Assembly (NCBI GenBank): GCA_030407005.1
Contig: JAUDYN010000008.1
Span: 2,852,001 to 2,916,000 of the forward strand
Direction: 5' to 3'
DNA from: Desarmillaria ectypa
Taxonomy: Eukaryota; Basidiomycota; Agaricomycetes; Agaricales; Physalacriaceae
DNA length: 64,000 nt
Both the position numbers and the translations under genes were made by a program. Below, one piece after another: positions 1 through 11,521 of this stretch. The stretch's first letter is position 1. Every line of letters begins with the position of its first letter. Under the pieces are notes generated by a model. That model had not been told where the DNA came from and made no database searches. It saw nothing but the letters and a program-made list of their open reading frames with translations.

Positions 1-1490
1 AGGAGGAAACTATATGGGATCACCATTATGCCTGATATAGTTTCTGGTCTGATGGAAAAGTGGGTTACTAATGACAGATAGCAGTCTGTCATTCCCTGAC
101 CTTTATTTCTAGTGGATTCTAGTCCTATATTCTCATTAACTGAGCAGGTGAGTGTTGTTAGTCCTATAGCAAGTACTAGCTTGACAGATGCTAAAATTTG
201 GTGCACATATATATATGGTGTAGTATAATAGTATAGTTGATAACACTATAAAATAATGGAGTTATAACTGGAATGGGCTAAGCAAGAAAAGACTCATATA
301 GAGAGTTAAGATTTTTGGAAATCTCTTCAGATGTAGATGTATAGAATATGCATGCATCAAAGATAGATTGTATGTCCTTGTTAGTATTAAGAAAGTTATT
401 GTGCCAGTCATCTGAAAAGGACAAAATCTCATACACTGTAAGCTTGGGGACACAGCATAGTTATCTTACCAGTTAGAATAATAATTTATTGATTGGAAGG
501 AGTAAAAAGAGCAAGAGAGTACACAGGGAACATTGTAGCAATGTGGTGCCAAGAATTATCCCATAATTGGATGAAGCCATTCAGCTATCAAATGGAGTAA
601 ACCTCTAGCTTATGAGAATCTCCAATACTGAAGCTTCTCTTGACCTGCTACCTCAATAATACACAGTATATCCTGTGTAATATTATTAGTGTCAGTATAA
701 TTCAGAATTCCATTATCTCTTTCCTTCACCACTTCTACTATAATATGGGACAATACCCATAAATTAGGAATCTGATCTGAGATTATGTTAGGAGCAACTG
801 CCCAATGATTGAGATTAGCAAGCCATATTGAAAGCTCTTCTTTTGAGAGAAAGAACTCTGTTTAAGGTGTAGAATTACTGACCCCTACAATACTTGCAGT
901 GAGCAGAAGGGAATATTAGAGTGTGGAGGTCAATATACTATAGGAATCAAAACTTATGAAGTTGTACTGGTTCCCAATGATAAATGCAAATAACTGACCA
1001 GCATAAGCAACATTAGCAACTCTGCTACTATCAGAACCTCCAGGATTCTTCAGTATGACTCTTTTTTAGTCAGTCTATGATTGGGCAGGAACTTTGATTA
1101 CTGCAAGTGCAGCCTTGTTGCCATCTTCATTAGAATAGTTAATAGAAACCTTCCAGCACATAGCAAAAGTTGATGAGAAATACATTATTAGAAACACAGA
1201 AAGCATACTTGAAAATATGCACATTTGTAGTTTAAGTAATAGTCAACTCATGAAAAATTGATCAATAGTTTGATCTATAATTTATCATAAGTAATAGTAG
1301 GTGCATCAATGAGAAGCAAGACTAACTGTGCTTCAGTAGATATCATTCTGAGCAAATATTGTTGGTAATAAAAATTTACAATGGAAAAGAACACAGAATG
1401 CAATGAAGAGAGAAATTATAGTAAAGGATGATTACTGAGTATGGACCTATTGGTGAGCATTTGTATGTGTTGACAACAGAAGGGCCAGGT
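1..1490 (-). pseudogene. Relic of TAP-like serine hydrolase (unit 1)
   Basis: Degenerate third copy of the secreted TAP-like hydrolase found at 8.1-10.4 and 29.7-31.9 kb. The clearest stretch is 620-870, which matches the exon before the nucleophile serine in the other copies; 283-320, 430-470, 960-1140 and 1440-1490 also align. No reading frame survives: stops, indels and lost splice sites are spread throughout, and every CG is gone. The conserved upstream TATA (ATTTATA on plus in the other copies) is mutated here at about 1458-1464. The 3' part is incomplete or scrambled before base 280. It sits in the same place relative to the GNAT relic as the intact copy in unit 2, so it belongs to a segmental duplication rather than a processed copy. 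Confidence 0.75.
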
Positions 1491-1571
1491 CACATTAAAA
1501 TATAACTTTGGTAGATATGCAAGATCTCTCCCAGTTGAGTTCTTTATTTCTGAGGTATATAAAAGTGAACC

Positions 1572-1821
1572 TGTCATAAAAAATGGGGGATGAGGAGAGA
1601 TCAGTTCATTCCCAGTTAGTACATGTGTGGTGTCAGGCCAATAGTATTGTGCTTGGCTAAGCTCTGCAAATGCATGCAGATGTACACTATTGTACCTACT
1701 TATATAATAAATGCTAATTTACTAGAATGTTCTACAACTTTCCTAATACTTCTCCCTTAATCAGCAAGTTTGGCATGATGCCAGATTGCCATCATCTCAG
1801 CTCAACTCTCAAATTCCAACA
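1572..1821 (+). mobile_element. Solo LTR, family B, CpG-depleted copy
   Basis: A 250-bp element with TG...CA ends (starts TGTCATAA, ends TTCCAACA), flanked by a perfect 5-bp target-site duplication GAACC at 1567-1571 and 1822-1826. A close relative lies at 34515-34762. No internal retrotransposon sequence is present, so it is a solo LTR left by LTR-LTR recombination. All seven CG sites of the relative are TG or CA here. Confidence 0.9.
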
Positions 1822-2776
1822 GAACCAACAAGCTGAAGTTAGTAGCTGTAAAAAAAAGGACCTCTTTTTCAGAGAACAGTCCCATGGTACACCTATTCTT
1901 ATGTGACTCTGGGTTGTGAATTGCTGACATCATTGAAAGATTGAAGAACCTATTACTCATGGCAGATGACTAGGCACCAATTAAATGAAACATAATAGTC
2001 TGAATAGAGATAAAAATTTGACACTTTTTTGACTAAAATCCATCAGCTTCAATATTAATATGAACATGACTCATGTTGTCATGGGCAAAGACCTAGGTCA
2101 AATATTCATATCATCCACCCATTGTCACTTTTTTTGGCATAGCCTGAAATAATTGCTTAATAGGAATGCCCATATTATACTAGATAAAGATCTGGTGAAA
2201 TCTTTATCCAATATAGCATGTAGAAGTAGTTCAGTCCTACCAAGATCTAGGCAGATTTATGACTCTATTTCATGTTTGATATCAAGGTAATTCACTTCCC
2301 AAGAGAATATAGATTATGATATCTATCAAATAAGCTAACTTTGAGGAAGAGCACAACACATCAGGGCACCAATGGAGCAAGTATTTATGAATTGAAAAAC
2401 TAAGAAAGGTGAGAGCTTTCCATTCTAACAAGTGAGCATCAGATGAGCGATGATGTCAGCCATGGTAGAAAATCAACCTTGGGCGGTAATTGCTGGCAAA
2501 AGTGATGAACAAAAATGGCATTCACCACCCATTTCAAAATTGTCATGGAAGCATCCAATATCTCTTCCTTTGGCCCATTTTCAGTGATACAGTGATACTT
2601 CACCATGTAATCCCTGTACTTTGAATCTGATGGCATGGCCATGTTGGTATCGCACAGATCCCAAGTGCAATCGGCTGCCGCTGTCAAGGTGAAATTTAAT
2701 TTGATATAAATGCTACGGGTGTCTCTGAGACGCACCGAGAATCCGTGCTGCACTACCAATTTAATTGTTATTCTAC

Positions 2777-3410
2777 AAGTTCTGCCATCATCTTCTGCTT
2801 CGCGGTTCCCTCCATACTGGAAAACGAGGGTGTGAAGCTGGTGCCTTGCAATGTGAGTTCGAATCGATGCTATATATCTGTTGCTGATCTATACCCACAG
2901 CTCCATGGCACAGGTACCTCCTCATCACTCCAGTCACAGATGAACCGTAACTCGTATCCTCTTTGTGGGAAAAACGGCACTGGGGAGACTGTATTTTCCT
3001 ATTACAACAAATCCAAGTCTGACCATGCCTTATCATGTACATCAACTCCTCCGTCGACTCCCTCATGACAAAAGTAAACTTCGTAATGATCCTAACAGCC
3101 ATCCAATGATCTCATGTCTTGTTCAATGTGGTCAGAAGCCCGATGAACTATGTACTCGACCGGCCTAAGGACGGCAGTTTAGAAGTTGTCTGGATGGGAA
3201 GTGTATCAAACGCGCCTGGCCAGGGAGCAGCGAAAAGGATGGCATTCCAGATGGAGGACATGATGAGGTTGGCTCACGTCTGGCCTGAAACGAAGTACAT
3301 GGCTCTAGCGGTATTAGAGTGAGGAAGGGGGATCCCAGGGCAAAATAATTTGCAGCGTGGCTGTTTGAGTGTCTGTTGGGATGATGGGGAGGCGGGACCA
3401 TATGTTCGCA
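2777..3410 (+). pseudogene. GNAT acetyltransferase pseudogene (unit 1)
   Basis: Decayed copy of the intact GNAT at 21540-22284. The start region aligns but the ATG is lost. The stretch reading LENEGVKLVPC matches LENERVKLVPF of the intact protein. The intron position is kept, and the C-terminal part around 3180-3290 still reads SNAPGQGAAKRMAFQMED, the acetyl-CoA-side helix of the family. Deletions and stops break the middle (about 3030-3120), and a stop closes the frame near 3320. It stands head to head with the hydrolase relic on its left, as in unit 2. Not functional. Confidence 0.7.
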
Positions 3411-3559
3411 AACTTTATATGCGTTGAAAGGCCGATGAGTAGGGAAATTGGTAAAAGGATGTTGGTTGAACGGTACTTGCACAACTTCGTTGATAATAAT
3501 AGGTACGCTTGGGTTTGAATTAGGCCGTCCTTGTCAAGGTATTTTGTGTTCAACAATAG

Positions 3560-5024
3560 CAGGTCGAATCACATTTGGAAAAGGCTTCGAGTCCCTATAA
3601 AATTGATCAGGAGGCGGACGCTTCAGATAAGGGACAGCAAGCCTCGCAAAATACTGGAGCGGTCTTTGTGCCATGACTGAAACGTAGCCGTTAGGACGTC
3701 AATTGTGTGAAGGTAAACAAAAGACGACTTGCAGCAGGGGGCGAAAAGTATCTAATGTACTCATGGTTTGAGAAAGAGCGCTGTGCCCAACAAGATCAGA
3801 AACGACGTTGAGAAGGTGAGCTTCTGCTGACTGGCTTAATGCCGCTCAGGTGTTGCTGAAGCGGCGCAACAAGCTGCCTCGTCCACGAAGTCCAGATTTC
3901 TTTGCCGCCCGCTTGGCCATATCCATGACGAGTAATCTGTTGAGAGTACGAGCCATGACTTCAGGAACAGTCGTACGGACTTTTGATTAATTACCGATAC
4001 AAACAATTTTCGCTTTTTCACAGCCACACATCTTAGCGACCAACCGCCCGCTAAGATATACACATTCTATTTTATCACTACAGCGTGCCCTCGCCGTGCC
4101 CACCTCGTTACGCTCTCTCGCTACCGTGCACTCCTCAATCCCGGCCCACTGCTCAATACAATCACCGATGGCTCGTGTTGCAGAGGGCTTGTGGTCCTCG
4201 TATTCTATGAAGACAGTATATAAGAATACGAATACAGTTCATGCGGAGATGTAGGAACCACACCTTCTGATTGCTGGTTATTAGGTACCGATCTAGGTTA
4301 TTGTTGTATCGTGTAACGTTGGCGAGTTGGCAAGCTGCAGGCACTTCTGGTGTCCAAAGTCACCAGCGAAGGACCGTGCTTTCCGAATCCCAATTAAAGT
4401 TATGATCTCTCTGGATGACAGCATTTCCCCAAATCTTTCTGCTTCATTCCAAGAACGGCATTCTTCTCTACAGCCGGAATATCGTATTCGATCAGAGCCA
4501 TAGAAAATTCCATGAAGATCGGCGACATACCCTGGATATAAATTTTGGAATCTGCCTAGAAGTTCTTTCGCGATGTCTGGACCACTCCTGGGCAAATTAC
4601 TTCTCGCGACTGAAAAAAGTTGATCAGGATAGTATTCTTCTAATGATGGCTCCCCTATACCTGGAACGAGCTAAGACGGGTGTATGAAATGCCGATGCTT
4701 CTCGCCCCTCTTATTGTTCTAAAAAGAACCTGGTCCGGGCACTTAGACACATCACAAAGGGTGAATATTGCGAAAAAAAAGTGCGACGCACGGAATGAAC
4801 AACGATTGCAGGAGTGGATGATATTCTTGCATTCGCTTGGCAGTTCCTGCATTGCAGGAAGGACATACAGCCCTGCAGATACATCAGGAGCGTCTGTTTG
4901 CTATTGGTCAGGCTCTTCATTATTTCCGATGTCGAAATGACTTGATACTTGGGAAGAAATGGGCCCAGAGACACATCTAGAAAGGCACCTACGGCACGCA
5001 CACAGACGCATGTAAGCAGCAACT
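3560..5024. repeat. Duplicated degenerate block, copy 1
   Basis: This stretch matches 12180-13440 at moderate identity, including shared runs around the TATATAA-like site near 4215 (12604 in copy 2) and the CTCTCTGGATGA stretch near 4410 (12818). Short open frames occur on both strands but are not kept between the two copies, so I see no selection for a protein. On minus, 4293-4595 and 12719-12973 share a similar peptide (SSREI-TLI-I-KAR), which could be a remnant of one exon; I do not recognise it. Confidence 0.5.
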
Positions 5025-5382
5025 TCATGCTATAAGAAAATGACGAACCTTCTGGCCATATATCGTGTAACGCGGTACTCTTTCTCCTGCCGAGCACTCA
5101 TTCATGTACTTGGAAGAGTGCCGTCGTAGTGAAATTCCGCAGTAATCGCACATAGACCGCTGTGCCCGACAATGGAGCAGTCTACAGGATTGATTGTCGA
5201 TGTCGCTGTGGTGCATTGATCCGCTATAAGGTGCATGTCCTGCTTGATCACGTAGCAGAGGTATAATTGCCTGAATAATAATGTACTTTGGATCTTCTTT
5301 CACAGATTGAGGAGAGAACACGATAAAGAAAGAGCAGCATACACGCTTAACTAGCATCATACAAATCCGCATACGTCGCCAT
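5025..5382 (-). pseudogene. Possible MYND-like zinc-finger gene remnant
   Basis: With one intron (about 5350-5299), a minus-strand frame starts MATYADLYDAKDPKYIIIQAI and runs to the stop at 5025. Its middle reads CDYCGISLRRHSSKYM followed by NECSAG, which recalls the first half of MYND-type fingers in basidiomycetes (C-x2-C then ECxxC). The second CxxC half is not intact: expected cysteines read as G, T and G. The same region in copy 2 (13430-13870) is frameshifted, and copy 3 (28560-28950) is more decayed. Family assignment is an inference from a weak pattern; the loss of the metal ligands and decay of the copies argue that it does nothing now. Confidence 0.25.
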
Positions 5383-6815
5383 CCTTAGTTCCGATATCAA
5401 CCTGGGCACAATTATCCTGCAATTTCGTCATCGTTGCCAGTCTGGCGACGGCAGAAACGCTTGAAATGAAGAACGCTAAAAGGCGCGTCAGTACGGAACT
5501 TGGTCTAGGACAAGCAATCAGGATTATAAATCAGATTTATTTTCCTAGTAGACACAGATACGCACCTCCTTCGAATGAAGCCGCGGCTGCTGCCCTGCCC
5601 AAATCGCGAGGAAAAATACAACTTTTCGGAATGAGCAATTTCCCAGCAGGACAACGACATATCAAGACAAACAATTGAATGGAAATGGATCCTTTGCGCG
5701 GCGGGAGGACTCGAATGCGATGCTTACTAGCAACGGTGCCCTCATGATGGTGAGCAATTGGTATGACTGTGACCTCCCGACATCACGCCACCCTTTTGGG
5801 ATGAGCAGCGTGCCTCCTTCGACCGTCACCATTCATTGCAAGTTCATTGGACGTCCAGCTTTTTTCTTTCATATTTATTTTTATTCAATCTAGTGCTCCA
5901 GGCATCTCATTCTACAGCTCATGACGTCTGTTTCTCGTGCGGAACCAGCCTCACTGCAGGGTGCAGAGGATTGGTCATGGACCACTGTGAAATACATCCG
6001 AAAAATGCTTCAGTGTCACTTTACCCGCTTCTGGGTGGTGTTTTCTGCTATTTTTCGAGGCTGGTTCACCTCTCCCGACGTTTTTACCAAATCTCAGTGC
6101 AGGAGCTTCCATTAGCTCAGGTCTACAGATGATATGCTTAAGTTACGAGAAAATTTTTCAGCCGAAATAAATAGCTGTGAAAGACGCGTAAGATAGAAGA
6201 ATAACTTATCCCATGGCTGGACGAACTTCAATAAAAAAACAAGATTTTCTTATCTGACCTTGTGGGTGCCACTTGCCCGGCCTCAGGGATAATTTATCCT
6301 CATTCCAGTGGTATGTATGTTTACTTCTTTGTTGTCTCTTCTGGTTACAATCCTAGATAGGCAAGTCAAGTCACAATGTCGCGCTATGAATTTGAAATGA
6401 GTTGATGGCTCAACATTCATTCATTCATTCTTGCGACATCACTCTTTAAAAAATCTGCTATTGATCAACTTCTGAGTCGGTAGCCAATTCACCCATGAAT
6501 GGCCTAACGAAGCAAAAAGCGGATCCCGCCTACCGGCTGACTCTTTGATCAGATGCCACCAGGAAACATTGATCGTCTTCTAGATTAATCCGCATACCTG
6601 GCGATCTCTTCAGCATTGTCCCTGCATCCGACGTCTTGCCGTGGCCTAAAACCAAAGCAACGGCTGGATCCCATTGTCAATTATAAGTACATTTATGGCC
6701 ACCTAGGCTGCTACTATATAAACCTCGCTATTTTGGGAGCTTGGCTTCATCAGTCGCCTGTTCATCCACACCACCAGACTCAAGGGATTTACGTCTACTT
6801 CCGTATCAACCAATC
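5383..6815. other. Duplicated tail (to about 5960), then no recognised gene
   Basis: 5460-5960 matches 13945-14400 and, weakly, 28980-29440, including the string TGACTGTGAC in all three. A frame starting at 5466 shares the peptide ELGLGQAI with one starting at 13951, but the third copy does not keep it. From 5960 to 6815 I see only short frames, a TCATTCATTCATTC microsatellite near 6414-6428, and no gene. Confidence 0.45.
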
Positions 6816-7240
6816 ATGTCTTACAACTACGCATTCCCATTCCCCTCCGACCAGGCATGCTTGTATTTTAAGTAGTCCGGGTGACATACTGACAATAGTG
6901 GTTATATAGAAACCTATCGCGAACGCAAACTTCTTCTCCCCCGAAATGCTCATGGTAATTCCTGGGGGGTTGCTCAAGTAGTATTGTCATCACTCATCCT
7001 GCTTCTTCTCGAATAGCACGACGGTCGGATTCCTCCCCCTTCCCAGGCCCAGGCGCCTCCTCCACAATCCCAAGTACTAAACACTTCTACTTCCATTAAT
7101 GTCACTTGTTAACTAATTGATATTCAGGCTCCTGCGAACAGTGGAGCCCAAACCTCCGCGACTCAGCAAGGAAGCGCAAACGTAAGTGATTGCAGTTGGC
7201 TCTTCGACCTAGTTTTTATTGACGAATGAAATAGCATTAG
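6816..7240 (+). CDS. Possible small spliced gene, function unknown
   Basis: A TATATAA box at 6715-6721 stands about 95 bp before an ATG at 6816. After this come four candidate introns with GT...AG ends (about 6841-6888, 6948-7009, 7070-7126 and 7182-7234). The exon from 6889 to 7181 can be read without stops as a short P/Q/A-rich chain (PPPSQAQAPPPQSQ then APANSGAQTS), ending N-H-stop at 7240. Exon 1 reads MSYNYAFPFPSDQAC. The first splice does not join cleanly in phase with the P/Q-rich frame, so either my junction or the gene model is wrong. No domain recognised. It could be a noncoding spliced transcript. Confidence 0.25.
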
Positions 7241-8105
7241 GGTTTCTTTTGGGACTTCTGCGACCAATGGTCATTATGTATCTGATGCTTCACTGTTTAT
7301 ATTTATGTCTCACATCGTAATGTAATTGAGTATGAATGCTCTATTGTAACCTACCTGTTTTCTGCATGTCTGCTCTCATAGACATGCTGATGCCTTGAAA
7401 ACCAGCTAGGGATCCTCTACGTCGCTCAAGAATATACGCACATAGTGTTACCAGAGTCGACCTCGCATTTTGTGAATCTTCGGGAAACAACGTTGTCTTC
7501 AGTTGCGATAGACGCGGGCAGACGGAAGGAGCAAACCAAAAATTCACGCCAAAAATACAGTATACTTCTGCGACGAACTAAGTACTTTAGGCTTCGCGGT
7601 TGATATTTTTGTCTCGTGTCCGAATATGATCGGGTAGCATTGTTTACTTGACGCTCTATAGTAATACACTAGTTTCGTAACCTATTATCGATTTGAGCTT
7701 CCGTCGGTTCCTTAACTCTTAATAGTCTAGATTCATAACAACCTAAGGCTCCGCGATGTCGCCCAAGACTATACAAACACAGTAGAATTACTAATGATAA
7801 CAGACTTTGCATTTCTGTGGGAAATTTTGTTCTCGGTTCTCAGTGTTTCCTAGAAGGCAATCGCAGCACATAAATTCCCATGATTGAGGTATGGTGTCGG
7901 AGATGAGCACTTGAGGCAAGGAACTTAGGATTAAATAAGGGAGATGGTCCATTACGCGTCGAGGTAGTACTCCCATAGGATAAACATTGAGAAAAGGAAC
8001 AAAATGAACGGAATGAAAAATGTACGAGTTCAAAATAAAACAAACCAGAAACGAAAATTTAAAGGGAAACTAGGTCGAGTAGACGTGAGAATTTATTACA
8101 ATATG
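7241..8105. repeat. Pair of diverged direct repeats, no gene seen
   Basis: 7410-7490 and 7742-7830 are related (for example CTCAAGAATATACGCACA against CCCAAGACTATACAAACA), about 330 bp apart. Minus-strand frames of 67-80 codons overlap them but are not shared between the repeats. I see no gene. Confidence 0.3.
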
Positions 8106-10378
8106 TCAACCGAAAACATTGCTATGCAAATAGGTTCTGGAATCATTTGGCCCCCATAAAGAACGTCGCTGGCTGGCAGTGGCATTTGACGAAGCTGGGA
8201 ACATCTCAGACTCAACCTCACAGACAGTTCCGTCGCCGGGAAGGGTGCCGTTTTGAAAGTACGCTTGTACGTACGCTTGCGTGCATATGGACGAAGCGGC
8301 TAGGGATGTATGCTGTAGCAGCGGGAAAGTGAGTGTACGAAAACTTGTGTTAAAATGGTTACTTGCCCCTGATGCTTGTTGAGTTAAAACTACGGAGCCG
8401 GGGAATGCGCTCGACGTCTTCTTTGCTCTGAAGAAAGATTGATGAAGTGTGCTTGACACAGTTCTTGAGGAGACTCACGCAGAGAGAGGAGTAACGGGAT
8501 CTGAATGATACATTGATATAAGGAGGGGAGGGCTGCAGACGAATGTACATACCAGCCGTGTTTCCTATGAAAAGAATAGGATAACTGGTGTTTCCAGTGA
8601 CCGGTCCTATCAAGGGACACTTCAGAACAAGCCTCGGTCGGTTGTGTAGGAAAAGTCCCACCCGTAAATCTGTCTTCGCGATGAAACTTCCAGCCTCTAA
8701 AGAATGATACAATTAGTACACGCACGCGTTCATGAGAGAATCGACACACGAGCAGCTGATCCTCTCTACGATGAGAAAATCGGCAAAGGTAGATAAACCT
8801 TTGGTACTGTCCCAATATGCAAACAAATCCGCCACAGAGTCCGTATTGTTGAAGGCATCACTGCAGGAAATAGCAATTTCCGCCTCCCATGAATTGTCAT
8901 AAACGGAAGATGGGTCGTACGTTGTCGCCTGCATCTCGTAAATGATGCTGCCATTCCCTTCCGCTAGACTAGAAAGACCTTCTGCAAGGATAGAGGAATA
9001 CGCATAGGGTATGTACATGGCGCGCTCGACTGCGGTTCTCAGGACGGTATAGTCAACAACACCGTAGAACGATGGGGATACAACTGGGACTGGTTGGATG
9101 AGAAGAGACTCATATAGAGAGTCGAGGTTACTGGACATCTTTTCAGCAGTAGGGGCATAGAAAGCACAGGCATCGGGGCCAGCGGTCACGCATCCATCAA
9201 AGAAGGATTGCATGGCCTTGTCAGAGTCTGCAACCTCGTTGCGCCAGTCACCTGGCATGGACAAAAATTTCAATCACTGTGAGCTTTCGGACACAACATA
9301 GTCAACTTACCTCTGTAATAGCCATCCATATCCAACACACCTGAATAATATAAATGAACAAGTCTTAGTACGGGAGGAGTTGAATACACACCGTCAAGCA
9401 CCATACGTTCAACTTTATCCTGGAAGTTGGATTCATATTCATAATTAGGTAACTGACAGATGCATGAAATACGAGATAGCGCACTGGAAACATTGCAGCA
9501 AAGGTGGAGCCAAGAACCGTCCCATAACTAGAGGGCATCTATCAGCCGTCGAAAAGTGTAAAAAGCACTACTAGCTTACGAGAATCCCCAGTACTGCAGC
9601 TTCTCTTGACCCGCAGCCTCACTAATTCGCAGCATATCCCGGGCAACATTATCCGTAGTAATGTAATCCAGTATTCCGTTATCCCTTTCCTTGGCCAGTT
9701 CCGCTATAACCTGCGCAGATGCCCATAAATGAGGAATCTGGTCCGAGGTCGTGTTAGCAGCAGAAGTCCAATGATTGGTACTGGCAAGCCATTCATAATG
9801 CTCTTCTTTGGAGAGGAAGAACTCTGCTCGAGGCGTCGAATTAGCAACTCCTACAATCTTCTCAGCTACAGTCAAACCGCGTATTCAAAAACGTACCACG
9901 GGGATCGAAGCTGATGATGTCGTATTGGTTCCCGATAATGGGAGCAAGGAACGGACCACCGGAAGCCAAGAAGGCGACACCGCTACCGCCAGGGCCACCT
10001 GGATTCATCAGTACGGTTCCTTTATACTCGGTCTCAGATTGGGCAGGAAGCTTGATTACCGCGAGAGCAGCTTTGTCGCCATCCTCATTCGAGTAGTCGA
10101 TAGGAACCTTCAGTTGTATAGAGGAAACGTCATATGAAATACCGTAGTATGAAGGGGGAAGGCATACCTGGAAACGCGTGCATTTATAGTTAGAGTAGCA
10201 GTCGACCCATGAGAAATTACTCGTTGGTTCTATCTAAAGCTTGGTCGTGAGCAACAGCATATCGAGAAGGAGCAGCTAGACAAACAGTGCTCCAATCGAA
10301 ATCGCTTTGAGCCGATACTACAGGAAATAAGAACTCGGAATAGAAAAGCACGCAGAATGTCAAGGCAAAAGAAATCAT
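8106..10378 (-). CDS. Secreted TAP-like alpha/beta hydrolase (tripeptidyl aminopeptidase-like)
   Basis: Likely an extracellular peptidase of the alpha/beta-hydrolase fold with a C-terminal TAP-like domain. The protein has 540 residues in 13 exons by my reading. The start at 10378 gives a hydrophobic signal peptide (first ~23 residues, ending VVSA before QSDFDWST). NPGGPGGSG (residues 88-96) is the oxyanion loop. GFSYGT carries the nucleophile Ser214, split by an intron inside the codon. Asp445 lies in NTADPVTP and His473 in SGHTS. Every exon joins in phase, so the gene looks intact, unlike its relatives at 1-1490 and 29714-31936. The last intron uses a GC donor (GCAAGT, from about 8362). It is divergent from the GNAT pseudogene on its right. 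A TATA box lies about 40 bp before the ATG. Exact substrate cannot be told. Confidence 0.88.
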
Positions 10379-10416
10379 CGAAGAAGGTGAAATTGAGTGA
10401 GGAATTATCTGCGAGC

Positions 10417-10423
10417 ATTTATA
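10417..10423 (-). promoter_or_regulatory. TATA box of the hydrolase gene
   Basis: TATAAAT on the minus strand, 39-45 bp before the ATG. The paralogue has the same box at the same distance (31978-31984), and the relic of unit 1 has it mutated. Conservation between copies supports function. Confidence 0.55.
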
Positions 10424-11521
10424 CGCGTCAACAACAGCAGGGCCGGAGTCGGGTTGAAACGTATGCTCCATAAACATCTAAGAGCCTGCCAATGAGCCTT
10501 ACAGCTTTCAGATAACATCAATACAGCATAATGCCAGCATTTCTTACTTCCACATGAATCGGCTGGGCTATGCTCAATGCTTGATCACGATATCTTGCCC
10601 AGATGTTTATCCAATATAATACGGTGAAGTAACGCCGTCATCCTCTAGGTTGAGTTACGACCCTGTTTCATGTCAGATTCCAAGGTAATATACCCCAGAA
10701 GTACATAAACAGGAACTGCGCACCAGAAGATGTCTATCAAATAAGTTTAGCCTAAACCTCGGGCAGGAGCACAACACAGCCAGACGGCGTAGGAGTGGGC
10801 CATAGAAGAATTTCGGAATGGAATAACCAAAAGAAGGGCGATGATGGTCTGTTCTGACGAATGGATGTTAGACGAGTATGCCTGCTCTGGTACTTAGGAC
10901 TCGAGTCGGAAAACCAAGTACAGGGCCCGGGCAACGGATAAAAAAGGAATTCACCGCTCTTTTTGAAACCATCATGGTATATCTTCCTCTGGCCAATATT
11001 AGATAATAGTCATACCCTGCCGTTCAATACACCCGCTGATCAGACCCTCATAAAGCTTTCAAAAATCATGCAGTATTTCCGTCGCTATCCAAGTCGTACG
11101 ATTTGAACTAAGGAAAAAGACAGTGCAGTTCAAAGCAAAGCTGGTTTTCTTGGTGAGGACAACTTTGTAGCCACATACTACAGCATCTTGAAATAAGAAG
11201 TCAAGCATTCTATCTGAATGCTCGTTGAACGTTAAGGCCTCAACTGGATAACAAGCTTGATATCGCAAGTCGGTGTTCACAATGTACTCCGCATTTAAGG
11301 CTCGAGATGTCCGCTCACACATGGTCGTGGTGATGTCACTGAGTTCTGAAGTCCATCAGGTCCAGCCGACCCTGCCGTCAAGGTGAAATTTGATTCGATA
11401 TCACCGCTACGGGCTGCTACGGGTGCTTCTGAGCCGCACGGAAGTCACCGGAAATCCGTGTCGCACTCCAATCGAATTGTTAATCTGTGGGGGTACCTAG
11501 CTGCGCACCCACCACCTTGCT
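10424..11521. other. Spacer between divergent hydrolase and GNAT copies
   Basis: About 1.1 kb. It aligns in part with 1490-2776 (unit 1) and with the stretches before the intact GNAT (22380-22480) and before the third hydrolase (31985-32100). A minus frame at 11059-11322 (87 codons) has no counterpart in the other units. No gene that I can support. Confidence 0.4.

Larger units (their letters stand above)
1..2447. other. Block with no CG dinucleotide
   Basis: I read every line from the window start to base 2447 and found no CG; the first is at 2448-2449, and CG is ordinary after that. The block is AT-rich and covers a hydrolase relic, a solo LTR and about 600 bp of spacer, so the edge does not follow one element. 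Sequence equivalent to the copy near 8-11 kb has TG or CA where that copy has CG. Established knowledge: methylated CpG in repeats of basidiomycetes decays to TpG/CpA. Inference: the block was heavily methylated for a long time. The left edge lies outside the window. Confidence 0.9.

Noticed and set aside
8567..8690. Apparent frameshift in the intact hydrolase between FTG and the NTSYPILF stretch
   Set aside because: A 55-nt intron (GTGGGA…GATAG) removes it, and a 52-nt intron at the same place in copy 3 does the same; both give FTGPV-GNT.
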